NCBI GenBank assembly: GCA_944989445.1
Contig: CALYLW010000572.1
Coordinates: forward strand, 186,001 to 250,000
Direction of reading: 5' to 3'
DNA length: 64,000 nt
Source of the DNA: Ampullaceana balthica
Taxonomy: Eukaryota > Mollusca > Gastropoda > Lymnaeidae
Positions 22,729 through 33,932 of this stretch are shown here, in pieces; the stretch's first letter is position 1; every line of letters starts with the position of its first letter. The notes below the pieces were generated by a model. The model did not search any database. It was not told the origin of the DNA and saw only the letters and a program-made list of their open reading frames with translations. The position numbers and the translations under genes were made by a program.

Positions 22729-24525
22729 TTTAGAAGGATGTAGAGGACAACCCCGTATATATAAAATCAACCCAATAAAATACCATTTAATATCCACGTA
22801 AATGACAACACAAATAGAGTCAATTCTTTCTAAAAGCACATTTATTAAAAAAAACCATAGCAAATCAGCAGTGTCTTTGAATATAATTATTTCATACACA
22901 CTTCCAACGTATGCAATATTCTTTATGTAGATTTTATTTAAAGACAGATTCCAATATGTGAAAACATGCTATACACGCAGTGGTCTTTTTATTTTGCCGA
23001 AAAAAAGTCCAGGGGTAAAAATAAAAAAAATGGAGCGGTCAGTCTTGGTCAGACATCGAAGTAGTATTCCGTTCCAACAAATGATAGATATTTGCCGGAG
23101 TTAAGTATCTGTTCTACCCGGCACAACCGAGAGGGGGGAGGAGGGGCCTGTTCAATTTCCATCAATACATCTCGGTATTGGCCGACACAAAACGATGGAC
23201 TCTTTATCAGTGTAGGCCAAACAAAGCCAAGAAATCCCTCCACTTCATCCTCCGGAAGCTGGGCTGCTTTTTGAAATTAATACGCGCCAATCACAGCCTC
23301 CCGTTCTTACATCCGGAAGCAAACATTGGAGCACGCGCTGGTCTTTCAAGTGAGATTCTTTTGCGGTGACCTCTGGACGCCATTTTTTCTTCCTGTTTTT
23401 ATCTCCTCTATCACACGCACACACTCTTTCTCCTCTTTCTATATATTGTGTCCATTTTGCGAGCCGTTATTTCGCTCTCCGACTTAAAGTCCGGGTCCGG
23501 GAATATTGAGGCAAAGATCAACATACGATCTGGTCTGTCTCTCTAGACCAGGGGTTCACACACTGGAGTCCAGTAGCCCCGGTGAAGCTGGGTTGATAAA
23601 TACATTTCGTTTTGAGAGGAGAGTTCCATAGATGTAAGTTTTACATTCCCATTCAAAATATGAATAATTCTTTGTAAAGTCCATCACAGCGGTTACACGA
23701 TCATCTAGTGTCATCGGATTTTTAAGGGAATCCCTGGCCTAGGGGGGAAAGGGGGGCGGGGAATCGATGACCACTGAAAGAAGAGATAGCGGTAGACGAA
23801 TTGTTAATATGTGCGGTGCACACATACACACAGGCTTAGGCACTCACACACACCAGCATGTGGCGATTGAGTTCTTTTAAGGGGACCAGAAACCTTAGAC
23901 GTCACTTAGCTAATACTAGGCTCTGTAATGGGAGATCACTGTAAGGCATTCTCCCCCGTACCCGTTTCCCCCAATCCATTCTACGAGAGGAGATATTTGT
24001 TGTGGTCTTTATGTACACATACATAATTATTCGCCCTTTTATATGGTTGGCGTAATCTAATCTGTGAAATTTGTGTGATTTTTGTTGTCATCAATGAAGA
24101 AGCCAGATGAGGTTGATGAAGACGAGTATTAAATAACAAACAGTTGCATTGGCATCGATCTAATGCGTAAGTTGATATCATTTCAATAGACCCTCTCTCC
24201 CGCAGATCTTAATGACTTAGACGTAATATTAAATGAGAAATACATGTAGAGTTGTTGTTTTTTTCTAGCCAGGGGTTTGTTTGATGAAATATACGAGAAT
24301 CCCTGTCTCCGATAGATTAGTGCTTTAAAAAATAATACAGAATTAAATTGGACTTTTTCAGTAGTTCGTCAGTAGTGAAAACTTTTTTTCTGGAAATCGC
24401 TTCAAGAAACATCTTATCATAGAAGTCTTCACAACGCACATAACACTCCCATTATTTTGATGTAAAAAATGAGCAGTATAAGAATTGGGAACTTCCCTCA
24501 AAATATCTTTAACCTTTATTATATA
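22729..24525. other. Unique sequence with a GC-richer island
   Basis: No gene is recognised. The 23040-23520 part is GC-richer, with short overlapping open frames on both strands and no domain. It contains CCAATCAC and several GCCAA motifs, which might be regulatory. The rest is AT-rich. Confidence 0.5.
23549..23736. mobile_element. Candidate hAT-type MITE, degenerate
   Basis: CAGGGGTTCACAC at the left and GGGAATCCCTG at the right are imperfect inverses, 188 bp apart. CAGGGGTT-style ends are usual for Charlie-group hATs. The flanking octamers CTCTAGAC and GCCTAGGG agree at only about half their positions, so the target duplication is not convincing. Confidence 0.35.
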
Positions 24526-27500
24526 CTAGAAATATACCCGCTCTTCGTAGCGGGAGTGTGCTGACCCTTTTTCCCAGTATTAGTTGCTGGTTATTACAAC
24601 TTTTATTTGCCAAGTTATATTTCAGATTCATCTATTTAGTTAAAATCTTATGAGAAACAGAGATATTCCATTTTAAGGACAGAAAAATTAAATCTATTTA
24701 AGAAAAAAGAGAGAGAGAGAGGGAAAAAAAAACAGACACAATTATTTAATTTTTACAATGTTATAGCATGTGTTGTTTTCACTTAATGCAGTGCCTTTTA
24801 ACATTACCTTACTATTTAAAAGATATGATTTATGATTAATGAATCTTGACGACCATAATAACTAAATTTACTATTTCATTCCAACTTGTACTAAATAAAC
24901 ATAACTGATAGGTTTTCCGAAAGAGCTCTACCACCCTCGTCACTCAAAAATTTCATGTATAATTACGACACTGCATAGTAACACAATTGTAAATAATACA
25001 ATATTTGTAACCGTGTCTATGAGATAAAGAACATATGGCGCTATCCCTTAAAAAGGCAAAGACTACATAACTCATAGCGCCAATAAACAAAATTATAAAT
25101 GTACTTTCTAAAATACTTTTTTTTTAAAAACCGTCGTATTAAAATTTAAAATGATATTAAGAAATGTGCACACCATATTTAGACAATAAAAGATTATAGA
25201 AAGCTGGCCGCATAAAATAAAGTCTTGTTATAACGTAAATGTACTGGACCACAATAACTCTTCCTTTTGACGTATTCATAGTTGCGTTGACAGGGAAATA
25301 TTATTTTGAACATTTTACGTCTCTAAATTGTACGATTTATATTTACGGTTTTTATGCAATGTGTATAATTTCAAAAAGGAATTCTTTTTTTTTGTTCCCT
25401 ATTTCTGATAAGAATTCATATTTTTAAAAATATATTCAATACACACACACCAGATTTTGTTTCAGAAAAAAAAATATCCACATTAATAAACAAAAAGATA
25501 TAACGCATATGTGTATAGGCACATCCGAAAAATGATTAAAAAGCAACCTTCGAAATGGCCTATGTTATTCCGACTACAATGAAATGAACATAACATGTTC
25601 AATTTGCAATTCATATTAATTAAGCGTTTTCAGGATCACTTTATTAAATTTAGTCAACTTCTGTTAATACGTTCGGTAGCGAACGTTTATAATGTATAGT
25701 GTATATATATATATATGTATAGCTTATGTAAACTTTTTTAAAGTGTAAGTTTATTGACATATAGCGCCAATAAATTAAATTATAAATGTTATATATGAAA
25801 TGTACTTTCCAAAATACTTAAAAGAAACTAAAGCAGTCGTATTAAAAGGAATTCAAGAAAATGTGCGCACCGTATTTAGACACTAATAATAAATGGTTAT
25901 AGAAATATTCTGGCTTAATAAAAAGTCTGCTCATAACAACTGGACCAAAAATAACTCTACTTTTGTAATCTATTTATAGTTGTTGTAACATGGAAATAAT
26001 ATTTGAATTGTTATATATATTTGTGTCTACATTTTCGATTTAAATTTAGGGCTTTATGCAATTGGTATACATGTAATATCATAAAGGAATGAAATTCTTT
26101 TTTGAGTCACTTTCAGTGCACAACAACAGATTTTGTTTCTAAAAAATAAAGAAATTATCTTCCACATTTAAAAAAACAAACAAAAAAACAAATCATAGGT
26201 CTGTTAAAAAACGAATGTGAAACAATGACAATAATAATAGTTTTTAAAAATGACCTATTTAAATCCAACTACAAAGGAATGAACATAACAAATTCAATTT
26301 GCAAAAAAAAATAATAATTAAGCGTTTTCAGGATCATTTTATTTAGTTTAATCTACTATGTTAATAGGTCCAGTAGCCTAAGTTTAAATTGTATAAGTGT
26401 TAGGGTTAGGGTTAGTTATGTAAAAGACAATAACTTATGTAAAAGACAAACAAAATATAAATTTTATATTAATAGGACACAGCTAAATTTAAGATGCGTA
26501 CACGAAAATTTCGCGATAAAAGATTTTAGAACGCGCACCGCTAAAAATGAAGCCTTGAAAAAAATTCTGACACAATTATTACATAAATAGGATTTTATTA
26601 AATGTCGAGTTATGGAACAGAAAATAATTTTAAAACAAATTCGCAATTAAATTTAGACATGTAAACAATTAAACCTAATGCATCGTGTGTCAGTTGTAAT
26701 TAAATATGTTTACGTGTCTATAATATATAGAAAGTAACAGTAAAGAAAATGACAATTCTTTGTACCGCACAGCTCAAATTAAGAAGCGTACACGAAAATG
26801 TGCGCACCGTAATTAGACTATATGATTTTGTAAAAAAAATAATTAAATGACGTCATAGTTTTATGCTTATATTTTAATTTTTGAAAAGGCAACGATATAA
26901 AAATAGATTTGAGTATTTATAATTATTATGAAATACTTTATGTACATTTCAGTAAGTTAAATATTTCGTATTTCTTAAAAACGGATAAGTTACTTATGTT
27001 AATTATGTATATAGATTCCCGTGGATATTAAATTGTAAATATGATTAACAGTTGATAATTTAATCTTTTCTGTTATACTGTGACAAACTTTGCTTACTAC
27101 GTTTCATGCAAAATAAATAGTTATTAACATGTGTAAAATTACAGTTTATTTTTGACATGTTTTGAAAATGTTGTGGTAATAATGTATGGACAAATGGGCG
27201 AATAATCATCGATGAAGCTTAAACGGCTTCAAATCACAGATATGCGTGATGTGGATCACATTAAAGTCACATAATTTATTTTTAACGCACTGTGCTGTAT
27301 TATTGGTGCACTCATAATTGGTGCGCACTATTCAATGCCGCAAGTTAATGTCCGGCTGACTCCTCAGCAATATTTGTTAATACGTCGAACTTCAAACTTC
27401 TTTACCGCAGTATCACTTTATGCTGTGCGTAATTCACTATGCATTTACTATTATCATGATTATATCATTATTATTCATACAAACTTATATAACGCAAAGC

Positions 27501-27826
27501 CTAAGCTTGGAGGTTTTCTCGTAACTCATATATTTGTATATATAATCAAAATATATACTCTGCTATGTCCGTTCGTAACGCTAGATTTTAGAAAGCCCAC
27601 CGCTAAAAAAGAATAACCCTGAAAAATAAATTGAAAAAAAACAAAAAAACAAAAAAAAACCAACAAACAAACAAAAAAAACCCACTATTTTCAAACGTCC
27701 GCATAAAATTGTTCAATATGGAAAAGAGATTTAATTTTTCTCTCTTGGTCTCTACATTTTCTGATTATTTACTATGCGGTTTCAGGAAGAAGGGGCAATT
27801 AAAAAAAACTGAAATATATCCATTTT
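24526..27826 (-). mobile_element. Helitron A, copy A1 (5' end missing)
   Basis: The minus strand ends CCCGCTACGAAGAGCGGG, TATATTTCTAG and a host T: a 6-bp stem hairpin about 11 bases before CTAG, as in canonical Helitrons. The interior aligns, inverted, with A2 (40298-42839) and, in the same orientation, with A3 (45580-51570). Two related modules of about 700 bp (from about 25101 and 25805) show an old internal duplication. A roughly 740-bp stretch at about 26830-27570 is absent from A2 and A3. The TC 5' end found in A2 and A3 is lost, alignment stopping near 27826. No Rep/helicase gene is present, so it is non-autonomous. Confidence 0.85.
26397..26415 (+). repeat. Short interstitial telomere-like repeat
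   Basis: TTAGGG occurs twice in tandem followed by TTAG, inside A1. The matching place in A3 reads GTGTATAGC without it. TTAGGG is the usual animal telomere unit. With two units it may be chance or a repair insertion. Confidence 0.4.
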
Positions 27827-27833
27827 GAAAACT

Positions 27834-27862
27834 CCCGTCATTTTTTACGGGTAATACACTAG
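27834..27862 (+). mobile_element. Second Helitron 3' terminus
   Basis: CCCGTCATTTTTTACGGG forms a 5-bp stem hairpin, followed by TAATACACTAG and then T. This meets the Helitron 3'-end rule on the plus strand, opposite to A1 which it abuts. The matching 5' end could not be placed. Confidence 0.5.
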
Positions 27863-28904
27863 TAGATAGATATTACGTAATGTTTCTGATTTAGCCGGCA
27901 TGACAAAAACCCTTTGTTACTGCAATAGCTGGAGACAATTGCAGGGGAAGGTTTTCAATTTTTGGGGCGTCCCGCACCCTCATTTGTTAACAATTTGGGA
28001 TTCATCTCTTTGGGGTCTTTATTCTTTCGAGAGTCTACTAATTTCAAATAACAGATTATTCGTGGTTGTTGTTGTTTTTTTTTGTTGGTTTTTAAAAATT
28101 ATTTTTTTAAATTTTTATTTTACAATTTTACTCAATATATTTTTTCTGGTAATTTTTTTAATTGATTTTTTTTCCAGATGTATGCCGATCAGACATAATC
28201 TTTTCTATAATTAAATTATGATACAATTTATCTTTTAAAATCACTAATAAACCTATTTCTATAATAACTTCTAATCTTCTGTATTGACGGAGCGTCTGTA
28301 ATAGAAAAAGACGCAATCATAAAGCCTAAAATTGTATAAAATTGTGCACATGCGTGCTACGTGCCATATTTTAACAACCTCTTTTTTTAAATAACGCTCC
28401 ACATGCATAATCAAATATTTCATTACAGTAATTCATTTTTTCGTTGTTTAAAATAAAACTCGTCCCCATCATTTCTACCTGCCTGGCAAAACTGCGCAAT
28501 GTCATTTTTTTTTAAACCACAATATTGAACATTAGATGGGGAAAAAAAGAAAAAGAAAGGCGCGCACAATTCCACGTTGGCGTTTCATTCAGTTGCACGA
28601 AAGCCTTCTGTGGTTGAGAGTACTGCCAGTAGATCGCGTGAGTGGCTTCCCCTTTTATTGTCAAGTCACATTGACGATTTTTATGCCCGTTATTTCATCG
28701 GATGTCAATTACATCATCAGCATCATCAAAAATTCCCCCTTTAGTGAATAGGGTGAAAAAATGAAAAATGTCCAAGGCGCCAGTGTGGAGACTTTCGGAC
28801 AGGCGCCCCAGTGTTAGCACGCGATACATTAAGTCTGATGGCAACAGTGGACGATATTCATGCGGAAATAAATAGGTGCAGGAGATGGAGCGTACAAAGA
28901 AAGG
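27863..28904. other. Unique sequence
   Basis: AT-rich unique DNA. A 71-codon open frame at 28536-28751 begins MGKKRKRKARTIPRW and is basic at its start, but nothing after it matches a known family and I do not call it a gene. The shared SINE/LINE tail occurs inside and is listed separately. Confidence 0.5.
28272..28304 (+). mobile_element. SINE/LINE tail remnant
   Basis: AATCTTCTGTATTGACGG followed by AGCGTCTGTAATAGA matches the 3' tail shared by the SINE and LINE of this window. No body is attached. Confidence 0.5.
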
Positions 28905-30545
28905 GGTATAAATAGCACATGGAGAGATAGAGGTATAGATAGCACATGATGAGATAGAGGTATAGATATCACATGATGAGATAGAGATATAGATAGCACA
29001 TGATGAGATAGAGATATAGATAGCACATGATGAGATAGAGGTATAGATATCACATGATGAGATAGAGATATAGATAGCACATGATGAGATAGAGATATAG
29101 ATAGCACATGATGAGATAGATATAAAGATAGCACATGGAGAGATAGAGATGTAGATAGCACATGATGAGATAGAGATATAGATAGCGTATGGAGAGATAG
29201 AGATATAGATAGCACATGGAGAGATAGAGAGATAGATAGCACATGGAGAGATAGAGATATAGATAGTACATGGAGAGATAGAGATATAGATAGCACATGG
29301 AGAGATATAGATATAGATACCACATGGAGAGATAGAGATATAGATAGTACATGGAGAGATAGAGATATAGATACCACATGGAGAGATAGAGATATAGATA
29401 GCACATGGAGAGATAGAGATATAGATAGCACATGGAGAGATAGAGATATAGATAGCACATGGAGAGATATAGATATAGATACCACATGGAGAGATAGAGA
29501 TATAGATAGTACATGGAGAGATAGAGATATAGATACCACATGGAGAGATAGAGATATAGATAGCACATGGAGAGATAGAGATATAGATAGCACATGGAGA
29601 GATAGAGATATAGATAGCACATGATGAGATAGAGATATAGATAGCACATGATGAGATAGAGATATAGATAGCACATGGAGAGATAGAGATATAGATAGCA
29701 CATGGAGAGATAGAGATATAGATACCACATGGAGAGATAGAGATATAGATAGCACATGGAGAGATATAGATATAGATACCACATGGAGAGATAGAGATAT
29801 AGATAGTACATGGAGAGATAGAGATATAGATACCACATGGAGAGATAGAGATATAGATAGCACATGGAGAGATAGAGATATAGATAGCACATGGAGAGAT
29901 AGAGATATAGATAGCACATGATGAGATAGAGATATAGATAGCACATGATGAGATAGAGATATAGATAGCACATGGAGAGATAGAGATATAGATAGCACAT
30001 GGAGAGATAGAGATATAGATAGTACATGGAGAGATAGAGATATAGATAGTACATGGAGAGATAGAGATATAGATAGCACATGATGAGATAGAGATATAGA
30101 TAGTACATGGAGAGATAGAGATATAGATAGTACATGGAGAGATAGAGATATAGATAGCACATGATGAGATAGAGATATAGATACCACATGGAGAGATAGA
30201 GATATAGATAGCACATGATGAGATAGAGATATAGATAGCACATGATGAGATAGAGATATAGATAGCACATGATGAGATAGAGATATAGATAGCACATGGA
30301 GAGATAGAGATATAGATAGCACATGATGAGATAGAGATATAGATACCACATGGAGAGATAGAGATATAGATAGCACATGATGAGATAGAGATATAGATAG
30401 CACATGATGAGATAGAGATATAGATAGCACATGATGAGATAGAGATATAGATAGCACATGGAGAGATAGAGATATAGATAGCACATGATGAGATAGAGGT
30501 AAAGATAGTACCAATGGAAGAGACAGAGGTAAAGATAGTAACATA
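28905..30545 (+). repeat. 27-bp minisatellite, about 61 copies
   Basis: The unit is ATAGCACATGGAGAGATAG plus AGATATAG. Alternatives at fixed places are GGAGAG or GATGAG and TAGCAC, TAGTAC or TACCAC. A rarer GAGATATAGATATAG unit recurs at 29301, 29463 and 29760, spaced by 162 (6 units) and 297 bp (11 units) and each time beside the same neighbours, which shows multi-unit duplications. Because 27 is a multiple of three and the unit lacks stops on the minus strand, open frames of 582 and 506 codons arise (9-residue repeats VLSISLSLH and CYLYLYLSM). They have no start context or domain and are not taken as genes. Confidence 0.95.
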
Positions 30546-30789
30546 TGATTAGTCGACCGCATAATTCCATGAAACATATCGAATCACATCTATAGTATGA
30601 CTATCAAATAATTTCTGGAGTTTATCAACAGAACATAAAAAAATATAGCTCAAGAACTTCACAAAATTAATCACAAATCTGACATTTGATTATTCTTGTA
30701 ACATTCCAAAGTTGTAAGATAGCTGCACACAATGTTAAACATATTTACTTCAAATATATTCACACAATATCAGATATATACACACACTA
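30546..30789. other. Short unique spacer
   Basis: AT-rich unique DNA between the 27-bp array and a MITE. Nothing is recognised. Confidence 0.5.
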
Positions 30790-31052
30790 GGGGCCGTCCA
30801 TAAAGTACGGACCATTAAAACATTTTAACCCCCACCCCACCCGTCACAAACTGTCACAAATCTCGGACCCCCCCCCTAAAGTACGTCACACTTTCGAACA
30901 AAAATGTTTTTTATTAACAATATACTTAAAATTTAATATAAAACAGGATGCCGTCACACATGGTCGGACTCCTCTCACCCTGTCACAAACTGTCACACTT
31001 TCTTACACCCCTCCCCCCCCTCTGGAGCGTGACGTACTTTAAAGACGGCCCC
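30790..31052. mobile_element. MITE with GGGGCCGTC ends
   Basis: The left end GGGGCCGTCCATAAAGTACG is matched by the inverse at the right, CGTACTTTAAAGACGGCCCC. CTA lies on both outer sides (30787-30789 and 31053-31055). The interior repeats GTCACAAACTGTCACA and C-rich runs. It is a 263-bp non-coding relative of the element at 15818-16517. Confidence 0.85.
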
Positions 31053-31149
31053 CTATCAGATTTAAACATAATAAAACATATATACGCACACTATCCAATT
31101 TAAACACACATGTACAACACTTAACTCTTTACAGTATGTACAAAACTAA

Positions 31150-32992
31150 AACCCTGTACACCATGTACACCCTGTACACCATGTACACCATTTACACCAT
31201 GTACACTTTTACAACTCACCCTGTATACTTTGTACAACTCACCTTGTACACCATGTACACCATGTACACCATGTACACCATGTACACTTTTACAACTCAC
31301 CCTGTATACTTTGTACAACTCACCGTGTACACTTTGTACAACTCAAAGTGTACACTTTGTACAACTCACGTTGTACACCATGTACACCATGTACACCATG
31401 TACACTTTTACAACTAACCCTGTATACTTTGTACAACTCCCCCTTTACACTTTGTACAACTCACCCTGTATACTTTGTACAACTCACCGTGTACACTTTG
31501 TACAACTCACCATGTATACTTTGTACAACTCACCCTGTATACTTTGTACAACTCACCATGTACACTTTGTACAACTCACCGTTTACACTTTGTACAAATC
31601 ACCATGTATACTTTGTACAACTCACTGTGTACACTTTGTCAACTCACCATGTATACTTTGTACAACTCACCCTGTATACTTTGTACAACTCACCATGTAT
31701 ACTTTGTACAATTCACCATGTATACTTTGTACAACTCAACCTGTATACTTTGCACAACTCACCCTGTATACTTTGTACAACTCACCGTTTACACGTTGTA
31801 CAACTCACTGTGTACACTTTGTACAACTCACCCTGTATACTTTGTACAACTCACCGTTTACACGTTGTACAACTCACCCTGTACACTTTGTACAACTCAC
31901 CCTGTACACTTTGTACAACTCACCCTGTATACTTTGTACAACTCACCCTGTATACTTTGTACAACTCACCCTGTATACTTTGTACAACTCACCGTTTACA
32001 CGTTGTACAACTCACCCTGTACACTTTGTACAACTCACCGTTTACACGTTGTACAACTCACCCTGTATACTTTGTACAACTCACTGTGTACACTGTGTAC
32101 AACTCACCCTGTATACTTTGTACAACTCACCGTTTACACGTTGTACAACTCACCCTGTACACTTTGTACAACTCACCCTGTACACTTTGTACAACTCACC
32201 CTGTACACTTTGTACAACTCACCCTGTATACTTTGTACAACTCACCGTTTACACGTTGTACAACTCACCATGTACACTTTGTACAACTCACCCTGTACAC
32301 TTTGTACAACTCACCCTGTACACTTTGTACAACTCACCCTGTACACTTTGTACAACTCACCCTGTATACTTTGTACAACTCACCATGTATACTTTGTACA
32401 ACTCACCCTGTATACTTTGTACAACTCACCCTGTATACTTTGTACAACTCACCCTGTATACTTTGTACAACTCACCCTGTATACTTTGTACAACTCACCC
32501 TGTATACTTTGTACAACTCACCATGTATACTTTGTACAACTCACCATGTACACTTTGTACAACTCACCCTGTATACTTTGTACAACTCACCATGTACACT
32601 TTGTACAACTCACCCTGTATACTTTGTACAACTCACCCTGTACACTTTGTACAACTCACCCTGTACACTTTGTACAACTCACCCTGTACACTTTGTACAA
32701 CTCACCCTGTATACTTTGTACAACTCACCATGTATACTTTGTACAACTCACCCTGTATACTTTTTACAACTCACCCTGTACACTTTGTACAACTCACCGT
32801 GTATACTTTGTACAACTCACCCTGTACACTTTGTACAACTCACCATGTATACTTTGTACAACTCACCCTGTATACTTTTTACAACTCACCCTGTACACTT
32901 TGTACAACTCACCGTGTATACTTTGTACAACTCACCCTGTACACTTTGTACAACTCACCATGTACACTTTGTACAACTCACCATATACAGCA
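31150..32992 (+). repeat. 23-bp minisatellite, about 80 copies
   Basis: The unit contains TTTGTACAACTCACC and GTATAC or GTACAC. At the left edge it grades into shorter ACCATGTAC and ACCCTGTAC units. The 8-bp palindrome TTGTACAA and TGTACA recur in every unit. A 23-bp unit shifts frame each time, and since no frame contains a stop, all three plus frames stay open (514, 589 and 670 codons), with a 23-residue superperiod such as VYFVQLTLYTLYNSPCILC. These are not genes. Confidence 0.96.
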
Positions 32993-33192
32993 GTATTGAA
33001 CCCTGTCATCAGTGGGTGAGAGTATCAAGACGGGACAGTTACTCTGCATATTTGATGAGCTCCAGTGGGCAGATGGTCTTTAATACGTCATCACCGCCTC
33101 CGGCTACTATAAAGTGGCTGCTCGAGCCTGTGCAGTGTGGTTATATTTTCATCATTGTAACACGTCATTGTAATACCATTTATCCTTTATAC

Positions 33193-33369
33193 CAGTGCTT
33201 CTCAAACTTTTTAGTATGGTGGACCGGCAGGGATTTTTCCATTCCAACAGGGACCGGTGCACTATTTTCCCTGCACTTACGTTTTTTTCTGTCCTTTTTT
33301 GATAACTTCTGCGGACCGGCGGTGGATGCCCACGGACTGGCACCTGGACCACAACTTTGAGAAGCACTG
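33193..33369. mobile_element. hAT-Charlie-type MITE, 177 bp
   Basis: The ends are CAGTGCTTCTCAAACTTT and its inverse AACTTTGAGAAGCACTG. Flanking octamers CTTTATAC (33185-33192) and CTTTAGAC (33370-33377) differ at one base, as expected for a hAT 8-base duplication. CAGTGSTTCTCAA is the usual start of Charlie-group elements. Inside, GGACCGGCAGGGA and GGACCGGCGGTGG are imperfect repeats. No protein is encoded. Confidence 0.88.
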
Positions 33370-33636
33370 CTTTAGACTTTAGATGGACGTATTTGAAAAA
33401 TAATTTGAACACATCGTTTTGAATCAACAGGAAATCGAGATAAGAAGCGTGGAGACACAATTTAATTCGAAGCTGTAGAACGATCGCCAGTTTTGTATCA
33501 AACATCTTCGGGTAGCCTAGAGAGGCATACGAGAGGCATCTAGATTATTTTTAATGAACGGTTCTCCCATTGTAGAAAACGTATCATTATTGTTACACCT
33601 TGCTATTCTGAGTACTTTTTGAAAACAGCATGCTAC

Positions 33637-33925
33637 CTTATCTTATCTTAAGATATCTATACAGATAAGATAAGATATGCAGAAGATAGTTGCGTCCACA
33701 GACCATGACAGATGATCTGTTGGCAAGTGATGCAGCATTCACAGGCCACGGCTTTGTGGGTTCCACGCATTACCCAGCCACCTAACACTATTAGGTACCC
33801 ATTCGGAGCGGGGTGACTCAGGGACGCCCTAGGCCCCGGGAACAATCCCTTGCCTTCACACGGATTCGAACCCGTGACCATCGGTACGACAGTCCAGTGC
33901 GCTGCCACTCGACCACCGCGTCCCC
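33637..33925 (-). mobile_element. tRNA-derived SINE, copy 2
   Basis: The same SINE as at 16040, inverted: B box GGATTCGAACC and A box GCCACTCGACCA read on the minus strand, with the same body and GTTGCGTCC near the tail. CATGCTAC flanks it on both sides (33629-33636 and 33925-33932), a perfect 8-base target duplication. The GGAGCGTCTG part of the tail is lost and the tail is rearranged into opposed GATAAGATAAGAT and CTTATCTTATCTT arms. The 100-codon minus-strand frame across it is a by-product. Confidence 0.92.
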
Positions 33926-33932
33926 ATGCTAC

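Noticed and set aside
26397..26415. Telomere or chromosome end
   Set aside because: Just two TTAGGG units inside a Helitron copy.
28536..28751. Possible ribosomal-protein-like small gene (KKRKRKARTIPRW)
   Set aside because: Only a few residues recall RPL39 and the rest has no similarity. It is most likely chance.
28829..30577. 582- and 506-codon minus-strand open frames as a gene
   Set aside because: They exist only because a 27-bp tandem unit lacks stops; two frames are open together and there is no domain.
31230..33360. Open frames of 514-670 codons as genes
   Set aside because: All three frames of one 23-bp array are open, and the longest simply runs out into unique DNA and a MITE.
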